Source: Sulfuricurvum sp. (lineage in GTDB: Bacteria; Campylobacterota; Campylobacteria; Campylobacterales; Sulfurimonadaceae). Taken from it: a stretch of 40,884 bases of DNA. The notes under the pieces are model-generated. The model had not been told where the DNA came from. It did not search any database and worked only from the letters and a program-made list of their open reading frames with translations. Made by a program: the position numbers and the translations under genes. The first letter of the stretch is position 1. Each line of letters opens with the position of its first letter. The DNA is taken from positions 1 through 40,884 of the forward strand of contig JAGXFM010000079.1 of assembly GCA_024637215.1 (NCBI GenBank), read 5' to 3'. This document shows, piece by piece, positions 24,317 through 33,822 of this stretch.

Positions 24317-25123
24317 TTATTCCCTTATAATAAAGGAGCCTTCGAAATAGCCCCGTGAAATGAAATCGCGAGCTTCGGCTTCACTTTTAAATCCGCCGAG
24401 CCATACACGAAATAGTCGTTTGTTATTATACTCTGTATCTTTAATGATTGCAGAATAGCCATTGAAAGAAGTGTACTTCTGTTTCGTACTTAGCGCACCT
24501 TCAAATCGCTCGAATGATCCGATTTGGACAAAGAAAGCATTCAATACTGACTCTTTCGGACCTTTTGCCAACCGTGTCATGTCAATTGATCGCATATTTG
24601 TAGGCTCAAACCCTAATACTTCCAAAGTTACAGGAGCCGTCCCTTTTTTAGAAACGCCGATTTTCTCTGCCGCGGCGTAGGAGAGATCGATGATTCGGCT
24701 CTCAATAAACGGGCCACGGTCATTGATCCGAACAATCGTTTGGGCATTGTTCTCCATATTGGTAACTCTGACAACCGTATTCATCGGGAGTGTTTTATGG
24801 GCTGCTGTCATGGCATACATATCATAGGCTTCCCCGTTAGAGGTAGATTTGCCATGAAAATCTGGCCCGTACCAGCTCGCACGACCGCTAAAGGTATCCC
24901 CTACCCGTACAACGGTAGGATAATACTCTTTTCCGAAGACGGTATAGGGGCGCATAGTCGCGTGAAGTTCCCCATTCTTTTTATAGACATTTGACGGAGC
25001 CATCGCGAGTTGCTCAGATGGGTATTTTTGGGAGGGTTTTGGCTGATACGAGTAGGAACTGGTTTTAGTCGTACATCCTCCAAATAAAATAATCAGCACC
25101 ACTAAAAGGGTTTTAATCACCAA
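24317..25123 (-). CDS. rlpA: RlpA-family lipoprotein with SPOR domain
   Basis: 268 residues from TTG at 25123. The lipoprotein signal is VIKTLLVVLIILFGGC, with the lipidated Cys in FGGCTTK. The double-psi beta-barrel follows (GRASWYGPDFHGKSTSNGE, MTAAHKTLPMNTVVRV, INDRGPFIESRIIDLS), with the conserved ASWYG, HKTLP and NDRGP. A C-terminal SPOR domain, about the last 75 residues, binds denuded septal glycan (AFFVQIGSFERFEGA). RlpA is a septal lytic transglycosylase in other bacteria. The reading frame extends to 25153, but a strong GGAGAGGAG fits the TTG at 25123 or GTG at 25120. It overlaps the mltD stop. Confidence 0.88.
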   Translation of the reverse strand: MVIKTLLVVLIILFGGCTTKTSSYSYQPKPSQKYPSEQLAMAPSNVYKKNGELHATMRPYTVFGKEYYPTVVRVGDTFSGRASWYGPDFHGKSTSNGEAYDMYAMTAAHKTLPMNTVVRVTNMENNAQTIVRINDRGPFIESRIIDLSYAAAEKIGVSKKGTAPVTLEVLGFEPTNMRSIDMTRLAKGPKESVLNAFFVQIGSFERFEGALSTKQKYTSFNGYSAIIKDTEYNNKRLFRVWLGGFKSEAEARDFISRGYFEGSFIIRE

Positions 25124-26336
25124 TTCGTATCTCCTCTCCTTCATGCAATGCATTTGATATAAACGGATTTTTTAATTTAAGTTGATCAAGTGTTATATTA
25201 TACAATGTTGCTACTGAAGCAAGAGTTTCACCCGATTTTGCACTGTGCAGACGCGGATTTTTCAAAAATGGTTTATTAATAGGAATTCTTACATGTCGGT
25301 TGATCGTTCGATCTTCATTATCTCCGATCATATTTTCCATCATGATAGAAGTTTTAGGGACGTTGTAGCGCTTAGAGAGTTGCTCTATCGTCTCTCCTGA
25401 TTTTACCCGATGCATTAGAAAATAGCCCTGTAGCCCTTTAGTCCGATATTTTTGATGAAACTCATCCAACTTATTTTTAGGGATATAGACCGGATAGGAT
25501 TGCTCATTGGGAGGCGTTACCCCTTTTTTAAGATGGGTATTGAGGCTAAGGAGATTTTTTTTCGGCATTTCGAGTACAGCAGCAATTCTGTCAATCTTTT
25601 CACCTTCGGGAAGATATACGGTTGCGATAGGATTTTCTTGTGCCGTCTCAAGAGAAGTATCGAATTGAATTTTAGACAAAAAAATCTCATCCGTCGCCAA
25701 TAACGATAATGCGATAACTTTTCGAATATATTTACGGCTCTCAGGAGGAAGAAGTCCCCGTTTCGGATCGGTTAAAACGTGGATGTCGGTTGTCCCCGCT
25801 TTACGGATCGCACGTGAGAGTCTTCCATCGCCGCAGTTATAGGCTATCAATGCCAAGTACCATTTTCCAAACTGTTTTTTAAGGCTGCTTAAATATGCGA
25901 TAGCGGCACGGGTCGATTTAATATGATCACGACGTTCATCGACAAAATTATTGACGCGCAATCCATGTAGTTTTCCCGTACTCTCCATAAATTGCCATAT
26001 TCCTGCGGCACCGCGTGTCGATGTGGCACTTCCATGCAATTGAGACTCGACCAATGTAACAAATAAAAATTCACTCGGTAAATCGGATTGTGCGATCAAA
26101 GAGGTGAGCATTGGGATAAATACATCCGCATTTTCGGATAAGTCGGCAAATCCATCTAACGTACATTCACGCTTTTTCTGTGCATAGATATCGTGCAGAT
26201 AAGGATCTTTCAAATAAGATGCAGGGATATCAAAATGGCGAAGAACCTCAATCATTTTTTTATCTTTGGGGTCAAACCCTACCCCATTAAGAGCTACGGG
26301 GATAAGCAGTATCAATGCCAATAAATAATGCTTCAT
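25113..26336 (-). CDS. mltD: Membrane-bound lytic transglycosylase MltD with LysM repeats
   Basis: 407 residues. Signal peptide 1-18 (YLLALILLIPVALNG). The SLT catalytic domain has the acid in FVTLVESQLHGSATS, followed by RGAAGIWQFMESTGKLHGL and LIAYNCGDG, as in MltD. Two C-terminal LysM domains bind glycan: one beginning HRVKSGETIEQLSKRYNV, the second HSAKSGETLASVATLYNI and running to the C-terminus. It cleaves peptidoglycan in the periplasm. GAGGAGAGGGAT just before the ATG is a strong ribosome-binding site. Unlike E. coli MltD, no lipobox cysteine is seen in the signal, so it may be soluble. Confidence 0.9.
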   Translation of the reverse strand: MKHYLLALILLIPVALNGVGFDPKDKKMIEVLRHFDIPASYLKDPYLHDIYAQKKRECTLDGFADLSENADVFIPMLTSLIAQSDLPSEFLFVTLVESQLHGSATSTRGAAGIWQFMESTGKLHGLRVNNFVDERRDHIKSTRAAIAYLSSLKKQFGKWYLALIAYNCGDGRLSRAIRKAGTTDIHVLTDPKRGLLPPESRKYIRKVIALSLLATDEIFLSKIQFDTSLETAQENPIATVYLPEGEKIDRIAAVLEMPKKNLLSLNTHLKKGVTPPNEQSYPVYIPKNKLDEFHQKYRTKGLQGYFLMHRVKSGETIEQLSKRYNVPKTSIMMENMIGDNEDRTINRHVRIPINKPFLKNPRLHSAKSGETLASVATLYNITLDQLKLKNPFISNALHEGEEIRIGD

Positions 26337-26352
26337 ATCCCTCTCCTCTACC

Positions 26353-27129
26353 CTAGCCTAGTGCAAACAGCTTTTTTGCGTTCATGGTTGTAAGCGTCGC
26401 TATTTCAGAGCTGCTTTTTCCTAACAGCTCACCCATTTTATCCGCAATATAAAGAGTATAGGCACTCTCGTTTCGGCTTCCTCGATGGGGATGAGGGGTA
26501 AGGTAGGGGCCGTCGGTTTCAATCAGAAGTTTCTCTAGCGGAATGCGTGGGAGAATGTTGATGAGTTTTTTAGCATTTTGAAAGGTGACTACTCCTCCGA
26601 TACCGAAATAAAATCCTTGATTAGAGAGGGATAAAAGCTCATCATCGGCGTTGTAACAATGCAAAACACCGCCGACCTCACCGGCTCCTTCTTCAAGCAG
26701 TACGGTTTTCGCATCATGACTTGCATCACGGATATGGACTATTAACGGTTTTTGAAAGCGTTTTGCCAGTCTAATTTGGCGTCGAAAAACATCATCTTGA
26801 GTCTTTTTCTCGATCTGTTGCTCTTCATCTGACCCCTCAAGACGAAAATAATCCAACCCGCATTCACCGATAGCAACACATTTTTGATGAGATGCGTAGA
26901 GATCATAGTCAATAAAATCAATGCTCTCCTTATCGTAAGGGTGGACTCCGACTGCAAAATAAACATTTTCATACTGTTCGGATATTTCTAGGGCACGTTT
27001 TAAGGTACTAGGGTGTGCCCCCGGAATGATAAAGGCTTCCACTCCCGCATCATGTGCACGCTTCATCATGGCATCAAAGTCTTCCAAGTAGCGTTCGTCA
27101 TCCAAATGGACATGCGTATCGATAATCAT
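26353..27129 (-). CDS. tatD: TatD-family metal-dependent hydrolase
   Basis: 258 residues, TIM-barrel hydrolase. Metal-site motifs are present: DTHVHLDD near the N-terminus, AIGECGLDYFR with its metal-bridging Glu, PLIVHIRDASHDA, GGVLHCYNADDE, and LIETDGPYLTP near the C-terminus. Family members act as 3'-5' DNases/RNases (TatD/YcfH/YjjV). The start overlaps the recN stop (ATGA at 27126-27129). Confidence 0.92.
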   Translation of the reverse strand: MIIDTHVHLDDERYLEDFDAMMKRAHDAGVEAFIIPGAHPSTLKRALEISEQYENVYFAVGVHPYDKESIDFIDYDLYASHQKCVAIGECGLDYFRLEGSDEEQQIEKKTQDDVFRRQIRLAKRFQKPLIVHIRDASHDAKTVLLEEGAGEVGGVLHCYNADDELLSLSNQGFYFGIGGVVTFQNAKKLINILPRIPLEKLLIETDGPYLTPHPHRGSRNESAYTLYIADKMGELLGKSSSEIATLTTMNAKKLFALG

Positions 27130-28667
27130 CCTATGACCTTTGAACGTTCAAATAAATCTCGTGCAAATCCGCGCGCTTCATCACTCACACTATCACCGCT
27201 GATAATACGGGCAATCTCTTCGATACGCTCTTCATCATTTAACTCACGTACATGGCTTTCATCCTCTTTGTAAATCAAAAAGTGCTGCTGCCCCATTGAA
27301 GTAAGTTGAGGCTGATGGGAGATAACGAAAATTTGATAACGGGATGATAAATGGCGCAATACTTTGGCGACACTCATAGACTCTTCCCCGCTTAAGTTCG
27401 CATCGATCTCATCGAGCATTAACACGCCGCCGTTTCCTTCCATACTTTCAACCCCTAATGCCAGTAGTGCCAAGCGTAAACGGTTGAATTCTCCTGAACT
27501 GAGTTTATCCAGTTTTGTCCCTGAAAGACCGAGTAAGACTTTATCGCTTCCGGTCGCATTGAGTGGACATGGGGCAAGCTCTAACGTAGCTTCACGCAAA
27601 TAGAGCATCCCCAAATAACCGTTAAGGGATGCAAGGGTTGTATTAAGTGCCTCAAGACGTACGTGAGAGAGTTCTTTTGCAGAGTTTTCTAACGATCCTT
27701 TTAATGTAGTAATACGTTTGATCAAATCGCCTTTAGAGTGTTCAATACTCTCATACGACTCAAGCTCGTGAGCTTTTTGATCACGGTAGGCGAGAGCCTC
27801 TTCCACACTGCCATAACGTCGCTTGAGCTCAGAAATCTGTTCAATACGGTCCAATACGGATTCGACGGAAATATCTTCCAACTCTTCGAGGCGTTCCATT
27901 GAACTTTCAAAGAGATTTCGTAACTCATTCATGGCATCATCAAAAAAGGCACTCTCTGCTTCTAACAAGCTTAGTGCGGAGCTGACATGCGATTCATGGG
28001 TAAAAATGGCTTGTGCTTGTGTGATAGCCGTTTCGATCTTCTCTTTTTTAGAGAGTTGTTTTTTGATTTGATTTAACTCTTCATCTTCACCGATACACGG
28101 TTTGATGGCATCGATTTTAGTGATCTCGTAAAGGGCAAATTCTTTTAGTTCAGCAAGATTTTTTTCTTTTTCTTCAATAGCATTAAGCTCATCAGAGAGT
28201 GTTTTGTATTGGGCGTATTGGCTACGGTGTGATTCTAATACCAGAGTGTGCGTAGGTTGATGGGTACCGATTCGCTCATCCAGTAAAGAGAGCAATGCAG
28301 AGGGCTCGAAATCACTGTAATCTTTGAGACTCAAATGTCTTAGATAGCCGGAACTGATTGATTCCATTGATGATTTTGATGTGCTTTGGTTATTGATAAA
28401 ATAACGGGTCTTCTCTTTTTTAACATGCCGAAAAATGTTGATCGGTTCATTTTGAAGTCCGTAACGTTCTTCATCGATACTCCATGAAACACTCGATTCA
28501 CAAATTTGTGCCTCAACGTTTTCCAATCCGACAGACGCTAAAATAGAACGCATTAGAATCGATTTTCCGCTTCCGCTAGGTCCCGTAAAGACAACCAGAC
28601 CCGGATGAAATTCTAAATCGGCCTCTTTAAATGTCAAAAATTCCTTGAGATAAAACCTCTCGATCAT
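27126..28667 (-). CDS. recN: DNA repair protein RecN
   Basis: 513 residues, an SMC-like ATPase for double-strand-break repair. Walker A GPSGSGKS is near residue 33 (VVFTGPSGSGKSILMRSIL), with two coiled-coil arms in the middle (ELNAIEEKEKNLAELKE; QISELKRRYGSVEEAL). The ABC signature is in KLSSGEFNRLRLAL and Walker B in GVLMLDEIDANLSGEES. It is somewhat shorter than the 550-residue E. coli protein, with the N-terminal region reduced. ATG 28667 overlaps the nadK stop as TAATG and is preferred to GTG 28679. Confidence 0.92.
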   Translation of the reverse strand: MIERFYLKEFLTFKEADLEFHPGLVVFTGPSGSGKSILMRSILASVGLENVEAQICESSVSWSIDEERYGLQNEPINIFRHVKKEKTRYFINNQSTSKSSMESISSGYLRHLSLKDYSDFEPSALLSLLDERIGTHQPTHTLVLESHRSQYAQYKTLSDELNAIEEKEKNLAELKEFALYEITKIDAIKPCIGEDEELNQIKKQLSKKEKIETAITQAQAIFTHESHVSSALSLLEAESAFFDDAMNELRNLFESSMERLEELEDISVESVLDRIEQISELKRRYGSVEEALAYRDQKAHELESYESIEHSKGDLIKRITTLKGSLENSAKELSHVRLEALNTTLASLNGYLGMLYLREATLELAPCPLNATGSDKVLLGLSGTKLDKLSSGEFNRLRLALLALGVESMEGNGGVLMLDEIDANLSGEESMSVAKVLRHLSSRYQIFVISHQPQLTSMGQQHFLIYKEDESHVRELNDEERIEEIARIISGDSVSDEARGFARDLFERSKVIG

Positions 28668-29521
28668 TAATTCCCCCACCCCAATTTTTCTTTGAGAACT
28701 TCAAAATAATTAAACTCTTTACGGTGAATTAAATGGGCCGCACCGTCTGCTAGTTTAATATGTACCGTATCGCTATCGCTGATCTCTACCAAATCCTGTC
28801 CGTCGATAATAACCAACGCACTTGGATCGGGTGTTTTCATTTCAATCTCGAAATGTCCCGGTAATACCACAGGACGTTGGGTTAGAGAATGGGGACAAAT
28901 GGGGGTTAACGAAAAGACTTGCGTGAGAGGAAAGAGTACAGGGCCTCCGGCTGAGAGGTTATACGCAGTCGAGCCTGTCGGTGTAGAGATAACCACACCG
29001 TCACCGTAATAGGTGTTAAAGCTTCGTCCATCCACAAAGGTTTCGAGGTGAATCATTTTAGCGATGGAGGGACGGGTTAGAACGATATCGTTAAATGCAA
29101 AAATCTCATTCTCACCGCTTGGGGTTACGATTGTCGCTTGTAAAACGGCGCGCTGATCAATACGATACTCCCCCACTAACATTTTTTCCACAAAAGATTC
29201 AAGCTCAGAAAAATCGAGATCGGCTAGAAATCCGAGTTTTCCGGCATGAATACCTAAAACAGGGAGCTGATAGCGATACGAGCGGCGAACGGCGGATATC
29301 AGGGTCCCATCCCCTCCAATCGTTACTAAAAAGTCGGAACTTTGGCACATCATCTCAAAAGGCTGCCCCATTGACCCGATCATTCCTCCGCTGATATTAT
29401 CGATAATGACCTCAATACCTCGGGATTCGAAGATCCGTTTAGCTTCAAAAAACATATCTTTTAGCTCAGGTGTAGAGGGGCGCAGAAGGATTCCGACACG
29501 CTTAATATTAGTTAATTTCAA
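28667..29521 (-). CDS. nadK: NAD kinase
   Basis: 284 residues. The GGDGT motif is in LVTIGGDGTLISAV, the conserved NE/D-type stretch in FAFNDIVLTRPS, and the substrate loop in STPTGSTAYNLSAGGPVLFP. It phosphorylates NAD to NADP in the cytoplasm. The start is TTG at 29521, after a GGGGGCAG sequence; no in-frame ATG lies nearby. It is the first gene of the 13-gene envelope operon and follows a good -10 element. Confidence 0.92.
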   Translation of the reverse strand: MKLTNIKRVGILLRPSTPELKDMFFEAKRIFESRGIEVIIDNISGGMIGSMGQPFEMMCQSSDFLVTIGGDGTLISAVRRSYRYQLPVLGIHAGKLGFLADLDFSELESFVEKMLVGEYRIDQRAVLQATIVTPSGENEIFAFNDIVLTRPSIAKMIHLETFVDGRSFNTYYGDGVVISTPTGSTAYNLSAGGPVLFPLTQVFSLTPICPHSLTQRPVVLPGHFEIEMKTPDPSALVIIDGQDLVEISDSDTVHIKLADGAAHLIHRKEFNYFEVLKEKLGWGN

Positions 29522-29547
29522 TATTCTGCCCCCATTTTTTATTTTCT

Positions 29548-29553
29548 ATTATA
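29548..29553 (-). promoter_or_regulatory. -10 element of the nadK-to-PBP2 operon
   Basis: TATAAT on the minus strand, about 26 bases before the TTG start of nadK, in a 58-base gap after ppx. No terminator hairpin precedes it, so the ppx operon may also read into this one. Confidence 0.5.
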
Positions 29554-29579
29554 GCTAACTTCACGGGATGGTCAAAATT

Positions 29580-30461
29580 TTAGTGCACTTTGTAATATTC
29601 TAACGCTATCCCTTCTCTTAATCCATCATCAATAATAATGGCTTCTTCAGTGTGGAGTACTTCGTAGATTGCGGTTACCATTAAAATACCGGCAATAATA
29701 AGATTTTCTCTCCCTACCCCTACGTAACGTGCGCGTGTTGTCTCGTCCATCCCCAATAGAGCATCATAGACGCGGTAGCAATCGGATAGCGATAGTACAT
29801 ATCCGTTGATTTTTTTTGGATCATAACTTTCATAATCCATTCCGTTCAAATATGCCGCCATTGTTGTGGGGGTTCCTGCCGTAAGGACGAGCTGGACAGG
29901 TTTGGATAGGTGGAGTGATTCTCGGATTTTTGCTTTAAAAATTTGAATTTTTTCCTTGAGCTGCGATTCGGAGAAGACGCTTTCTGAGAGGGTTACGATT
30001 CCGATATTTAAACTGATAGAGTGATAGCTATCGTTTGTGTGCTGTATGAGTTCCGTAGATCCGCCGCCGATGTCGGCGAGAAGAAACGATGCAGGTTCAA
30101 GTGCAAGTTGATTTAGACGATAACGAACGGCGCCCAGTGTAAGCTCTGCCTCTTTTTCAGAGGTAATGATTTTAAATACGATACCGGTTTCAGTTTTGAT
30201 CGTATCAATGATATCTTGGCTGTTGGAGGCGAGCCTCATGGCTGCGGTAGTGTAGGCTACGACACTTTGATGGGAAAAATCGATATGGACTTTGGCTTCA
30301 TGGATCGCATCTATTATCCGACGAAGTGCCTGATCTGAAATTTGGTTGCTCTTTTGGAGTGCTTCCGCCGTTCTTACAATCTTTTCAAAACTTTTCCCCC
30401 AATAAACTCCGTCATACTCGATACATCGGATCGTATTCGATCCCAAATCAACGGCGATCAT
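29580..30461 (-). CDS. Ppx/GppA-family exopolyphosphatase / pppGpp phosphatase
   Basis: 293 residues, the short two-lobed actin-like form. Phosphate 1 motif: AVDLGSNTIRCIEYD at the N-terminus. Phosphate 2 motif: LLADIGGGSTELIQ. Also VVAYTTAAMRLASN, and the tail motif AIIIDDGLREGIALEY. Enzymes of this family hydrolyse polyphosphate or pppGpp; sequence alone does not decide which. It lacks the C-terminal HD-like domain of full E. coli Ppx. Its ATG directly follows the stop of the WD40 protein gene. Confidence 0.88.
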   Translation of the reverse strand: MIAVDLGSNTIRCIEYDGVYWGKSFEKIVRTAEALQKSNQISDQALRRIIDAIHEAKVHIDFSHQSVVAYTTAAMRLASNSQDIIDTIKTETGIVFKIITSEKEAELTLGAVRYRLNQLALEPASFLLADIGGGSTELIQHTNDSYHSISLNIGIVTLSESVFSESQLKEKIQIFKAKIRESLHLSKPVQLVLTAGTPTTMAAYLNGMDYESYDPKKINGYVLSLSDCYRVYDALLGMDETTRARYVGVGRENLIIAGILMVTAIYEVLHTEEAIIIDDGLREGIALEYYKVH

Positions 30462-32591
30462 TTAGACTCGTTGTGTAATGTCATGCAAAATATTAGAAGG
30501 GATCCATCCTTGCAAAGAGCCTTGGTCAAGCTGTTCCAGATCAAGGGTTGGTTGATATAATAATTTAAAATAATCGCACACACTCCTGATCCCCTCATCG
30601 ATTCCGAAGATTTCTACATAATTTTGTATGCCGTTTTCAATGATCTCTTGCGGGAGTTTGAATTGGATTTTTTGTTCAAGTTGAACGCAATAGGCCTGCG
30701 AAATCACCGCTGCCATCGCCGCATATTTGTCCCGTACATCAAAATAGGGCTGAAAAATTTCAAGGGTCTCCTGCGCGCTCCCGATAGAAGCAAATCGCCG
30801 TGCATCATCAACAATCTCATTCCATTGATGTTCTAATAATTTAGCCTCTGGGACATCATACAGCAGAGGATAAGTGCTGAGATAGGAGAACGCATTTGAG
30901 AGATTTTTTGATGTTATGGCGTCGTAGAAAAGGTGTTTCACCCGTATCGTATCTTCCATTTCCTGAGCTTCTTTTGCGAAATCAGGAAAAGAAACTAAAA
31001 TTTTACACGCTTTTTTTGCCGTCGCATAATCACCGTTGTTATACGCTTTTTGAGCTTGAATAAAAAGCATATTGGCGTACTCCATGACGGAAGCGTATTC
31101 TGCAAACTCTTTTAAAAACGGGTGCATTTTGACAAGAGCAAAAAATTTCACATAATCCTGCTGTCCAAGAATCTTTTTAATATAGGCATACATTTTACGT
31201 TGTTCAAAGAGTTGTTGAATCAGTACGGTTTTCTCTGATATTCCTCGAAATGGGGCTAGTAACTGCCGTGCCTGCTCTTCGCCTCTCGACTCCAAGATAA
31301 GCTCTTGTGCCTTGAAAAATAACTTTTTCCATCTTCGTTCTAATTTAAGATAGAGCTCTGTCTCCTGAAGAGCAGAATATTGTTTGGCTAAAGAATAGGC
31401 CAGAGGAAGATGCCCTTCCATCACATAAGTTTGGAATTGTTCATATTTTTCATACGAGCTGAGTATTTGGTTAATAATGGTATTTTTTTTCGGAACATCG
31501 CTGTAGAGGGAAAACAGCTCTGTGAGTTTTTGCCGTTCACTTTTTTCAATACAATGACGAGCCTCCTCAAGAATCTCTAACCATATTTGCTCTGCTAGTG
31601 CGTAAGACTCTGAATACAGTAGCATCGGATTTGCTTCAACTGCGGCATAAAATGTATTGTATTGCTGTTCACGAAGCATCTGCGCATACGTTTCTTCATC
31701 TTCTTTAAGGGTGTAAATACGAATTTTACCCTCAATAGTGCCGACAGCCAAACGGAGCGGATTATCTAAGAGGGTCAGAGAGGTTATCTCTTCGCTCTCT
31801 TTAATATAGCGGGGAGTAATTTGTTCCATGCTCTGCATATCGTACAGTCCGATATAGCCGAGTTTAGTTCCGACAAAAACGAATTGTTTATCGGAACTGA
31901 TGCACATAGCGGTAACATCATCATTCATTTTGGGGAGGCGTTTGGAGACTTTAGAGCTATTCATATCCCAAACAATCAACCCTCCCTCACGTTCAGCGGA
32001 GAGAATATGGGCATGAGGCAAGAAGATAATGGAGACTATTTTACTCGAATGTCCGAGCAATTTTATCGACTGTTGCATGGTTGAGATATTGAGCAGTTTA
32101 ATGCTTTTGTCATAACTTCCCGTAGCAACCCATTGACCGTTATCATGAAATGAAACCGTACTGATTACGTCAGAATGTTCAGGAAGGGTAAACGCCAAAC
32201 GTGAAGTTTCTATTACCCATGCGAATGCTTTGCCGTCTTTTCCGCATGTAACGCAATAGCGCCCCTCCGGATCGAATCCGACGCTCTCAACTTCACCGTC
32301 ATGTCGCCCTACTTTATTAAGCAGCCCTTTTTTGGATAAGCTAAATAAAGAGGCTTGATTGGTTCCCGATACCGCGGAAATAGAGTGTTCCCCATCGAGG
32401 GATATATCTGTAAAACTTCCGCTATAGCGTTCATGGACAATCTTGGTTTTGAAGCCGTCAATAACGCCATAATTTCCTGCATGGATAATACGAAGGGTGT
32501 TTTGGGCATCAATAACGCCCAAGTTTCCATTTAAAAGTGTTTTTAGAAGGAGTATCGGCTGTTTAAAATCGAATAATTTTAGAACCTCCAT
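30462..32591 (-). CDS. WD40 beta-propeller / helical-repeat protein
   Basis: 709 residues, no signal peptide or membrane helix. Residues 1-300 form WD40-type blades (VESVGFDPEGRYCVTCGKDGKAFAWV, ISTVSFHDNGQWVATGSYDKSIKLL, GLIVWDM, GKIRIYTLK), at least five clear and probably seven with the weak N-terminal ones. Residues 310-640 are purely helical and hold four repeats of 84-85 residues: P322/S406/P491/P575, L324/L408/L493/L577, W337/W421/A506/W590, A344/A428/A513/A597. The remaining 70 residues are unique. The order resembles eukaryotic coat and IFT proteins in outline only. Function is unknown; it is co-transcribed with ilvA and ppx. It probably serves as a scaffold. Confidence 0.85.
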   Translation of the reverse strand: MEVLKLFDFKQPILLLKTLLNGNLGVIDAQNTLRIIHAGNYGVIDGFKTKIVHERYSGSFTDISLDGEHSISAVSGTNQASLFSLSKKGLLNKVGRHDGEVESVGFDPEGRYCVTCGKDGKAFAWVIETSRLAFTLPEHSDVISTVSFHDNGQWVATGSYDKSIKLLNISTMQQSIKLLGHSSKIVSIIFLPHAHILSAEREGGLIVWDMNSSKVSKRLPKMNDDVTAMCISSDKQFVFVGTKLGYIGLYDMQSMEQITPRYIKESEEITSLTLLDNPLRLAVGTIEGKIRIYTLKEDEETYAQMLREQQYNTFYAAVEANPMLLYSESYALAEQIWLEILEEARHCIEKSERQKLTELFSLYSDVPKKNTIINQILSSYEKYEQFQTYVMEGHLPLAYSLAKQYSALQETELYLKLERRWKKLFFKAQELILESRGEEQARQLLAPFRGISEKTVLIQQLFEQRKMYAYIKKILGQQDYVKFFALVKMHPFLKEFAEYASVMEYANMLFIQAQKAYNNGDYATAKKACKILVSFPDFAKEAQEMEDTIRVKHLFYDAITSKNLSNAFSYLSTYPLLYDVPEAKLLEHQWNEIVDDARRFASIGSAQETLEIFQPYFDVRDKYAAMAAVISQAYCVQLEQKIQFKLPQEIIENGIQNYVEIFGIDEGIRSVCDYFKLLYQPTLDLEQLDQGSLQGWIPSNILHDITQRV

Positions 32592-32601
32592 TCCTCTATC
32601 C

Positions 32602-33813
32602 TTAATGCTCTTCGCTACTGAGATAGCGGTGTTCTTTTAATAATGTACGAATTTGCTGCTGATGATCCTGCCCTTTAGTCTCCAAATGGATCATAACATT
32701 GGCATCACCGTATGCCAGTGTCGTAGAGGTACGATCATACGCAATATGAACGATATTGGCGTTAAGTCCTTGCAGCATCTCTGTGAGATGCATCAATGCA
32801 CCCGGTTTATCAACCAGTGTGACCGTCAATTTCATCTTTCGACCCGATTTGATAAGCCCTTTTTCGATAATAATCGAGAGAAGCGTAACGTCCATATTTC
32901 CGCCGCTGAGGACAGCTCCCACCTTTTTGCCCCGATAGTGGCTTAATTTGTCGTGCAGCAATGCGGCAACCCCGACAGCCCCTGCCCCCTCAACCACCAG
33001 TTTCTGACGCTCTAGCAAAAACAAAATCGCATTGGCAATCTCTTCATCATCAACACTGACGATTTCATCAACCGTCTCAAGGATATGTCCTAACGTGATG
33101 GGTGAAGTATCACGAACCGCGATACCATCAGCAATAGTACGAACCGCAGTACTGTCTATGGGTGTTTTAGCTTCATACGATTCTCGCATTGCGGGAGCCC
33201 CCACTGCGTTAACACCGATAACACGGATATGAGGTGCTAACGCTTTGATGGCGGAAGCCATTCCCGAAATCAATCCCCCTCCTCCGACTGGGATGATGAT
33301 TGCATCCAAATCTTTGATTGAATCGATCATCTCTAATGCAATGGTTCCCTGCCCTGCCATAACCGCTTCATCGGCGAATGGATGGACAAATACCATACTA
33401 TGCTTTTCTCCGTAGGCGGATGCATACGCATACGCTTCATCATAGTTACTTCCGGCCAAAATAACTTCGGCTCCATAATAACGCACTCCGTTTATCTTTG
33501 TCAGCGGCGTTGATTCTGGCATAACAATCAATGCTTGGATGCCGAAGATTTGAGCGGCCATCGCGACACCTTGTGCATGATTCCCCGCACTTGCGGCTAT
33601 AACCCCTTGCGCCCGTTCGGATTCGCTCAAGGTAGCGATTTTGTTGTAAGCACCGCGAATTTTAAAAGCTCCGGTCACTTGGAGATTCTCTTTTTTGAGA
33701 TAGACTTCAATACCGCATTGTTCGCTCAATCTCGGTGCATAAGCAAAAGGAGTTTTAACAACGGTTCCGCGTATCCGTTCATGCGCTTCGTATATCGTGT
33801 TTAATTCGATCAA
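32602..33813 (-). CDS. ilvA: Threonine ammonia-lyase (threonine dehydratase)
   Basis: 403 residues. PLP-binding K51 is in LQVTGAFKIRGAYNK, the phosphate-binding loop in PVGGGGLISGM, and GNHAQGVA in the substrate region. A single C-terminal ACT-type regulatory domain (about 330-395) begins KLTVTLVDKPGALMHLTEML. It deaminates threonine to 2-oxobutanoate, the first step towards isoleucine. One ACT domain and 400 residues match the short form found in Campylobacterota and Gram-positives rather than the 514-residue E. coli IlvA. The start is TTG at 33813 after AAAGGGAAAAA. Confidence 0.92.
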   Translation of the reverse strand: MIELNTIYEAHERIRGTVVKTPFAYAPRLSEQCGIEVYLKKENLQVTGAFKIRGAYNKIATLSESERAQGVIAASAGNHAQGVAMAAQIFGIQALIVMPESTPLTKINGVRYYGAEVILAGSNYDEAYAYASAYGEKHSMVFVHPFADEAVMAGQGTIALEMIDSIKDLDAIIIPVGGGGLISGMASAIKALAPHIRVIGVNAVGAPAMRESYEAKTPIDSTAVRTIADGIAVRDTSPITLGHILETVDEIVSVDDEEIANAILFLLERQKLVVEGAGAVGVAALLHDKLSHYRGKKVGAVLSGGNMDVTLLSIIIEKGLIKSGRKMKLTVTLVDKPGALMHLTEMLQGLNANIVHIAYDRTSTTLAYGDANVMIHLETKGQDHQQQIRTLLKEHRYLSSEEH

Positions 33814-33822
33814 TTTTTCCCT

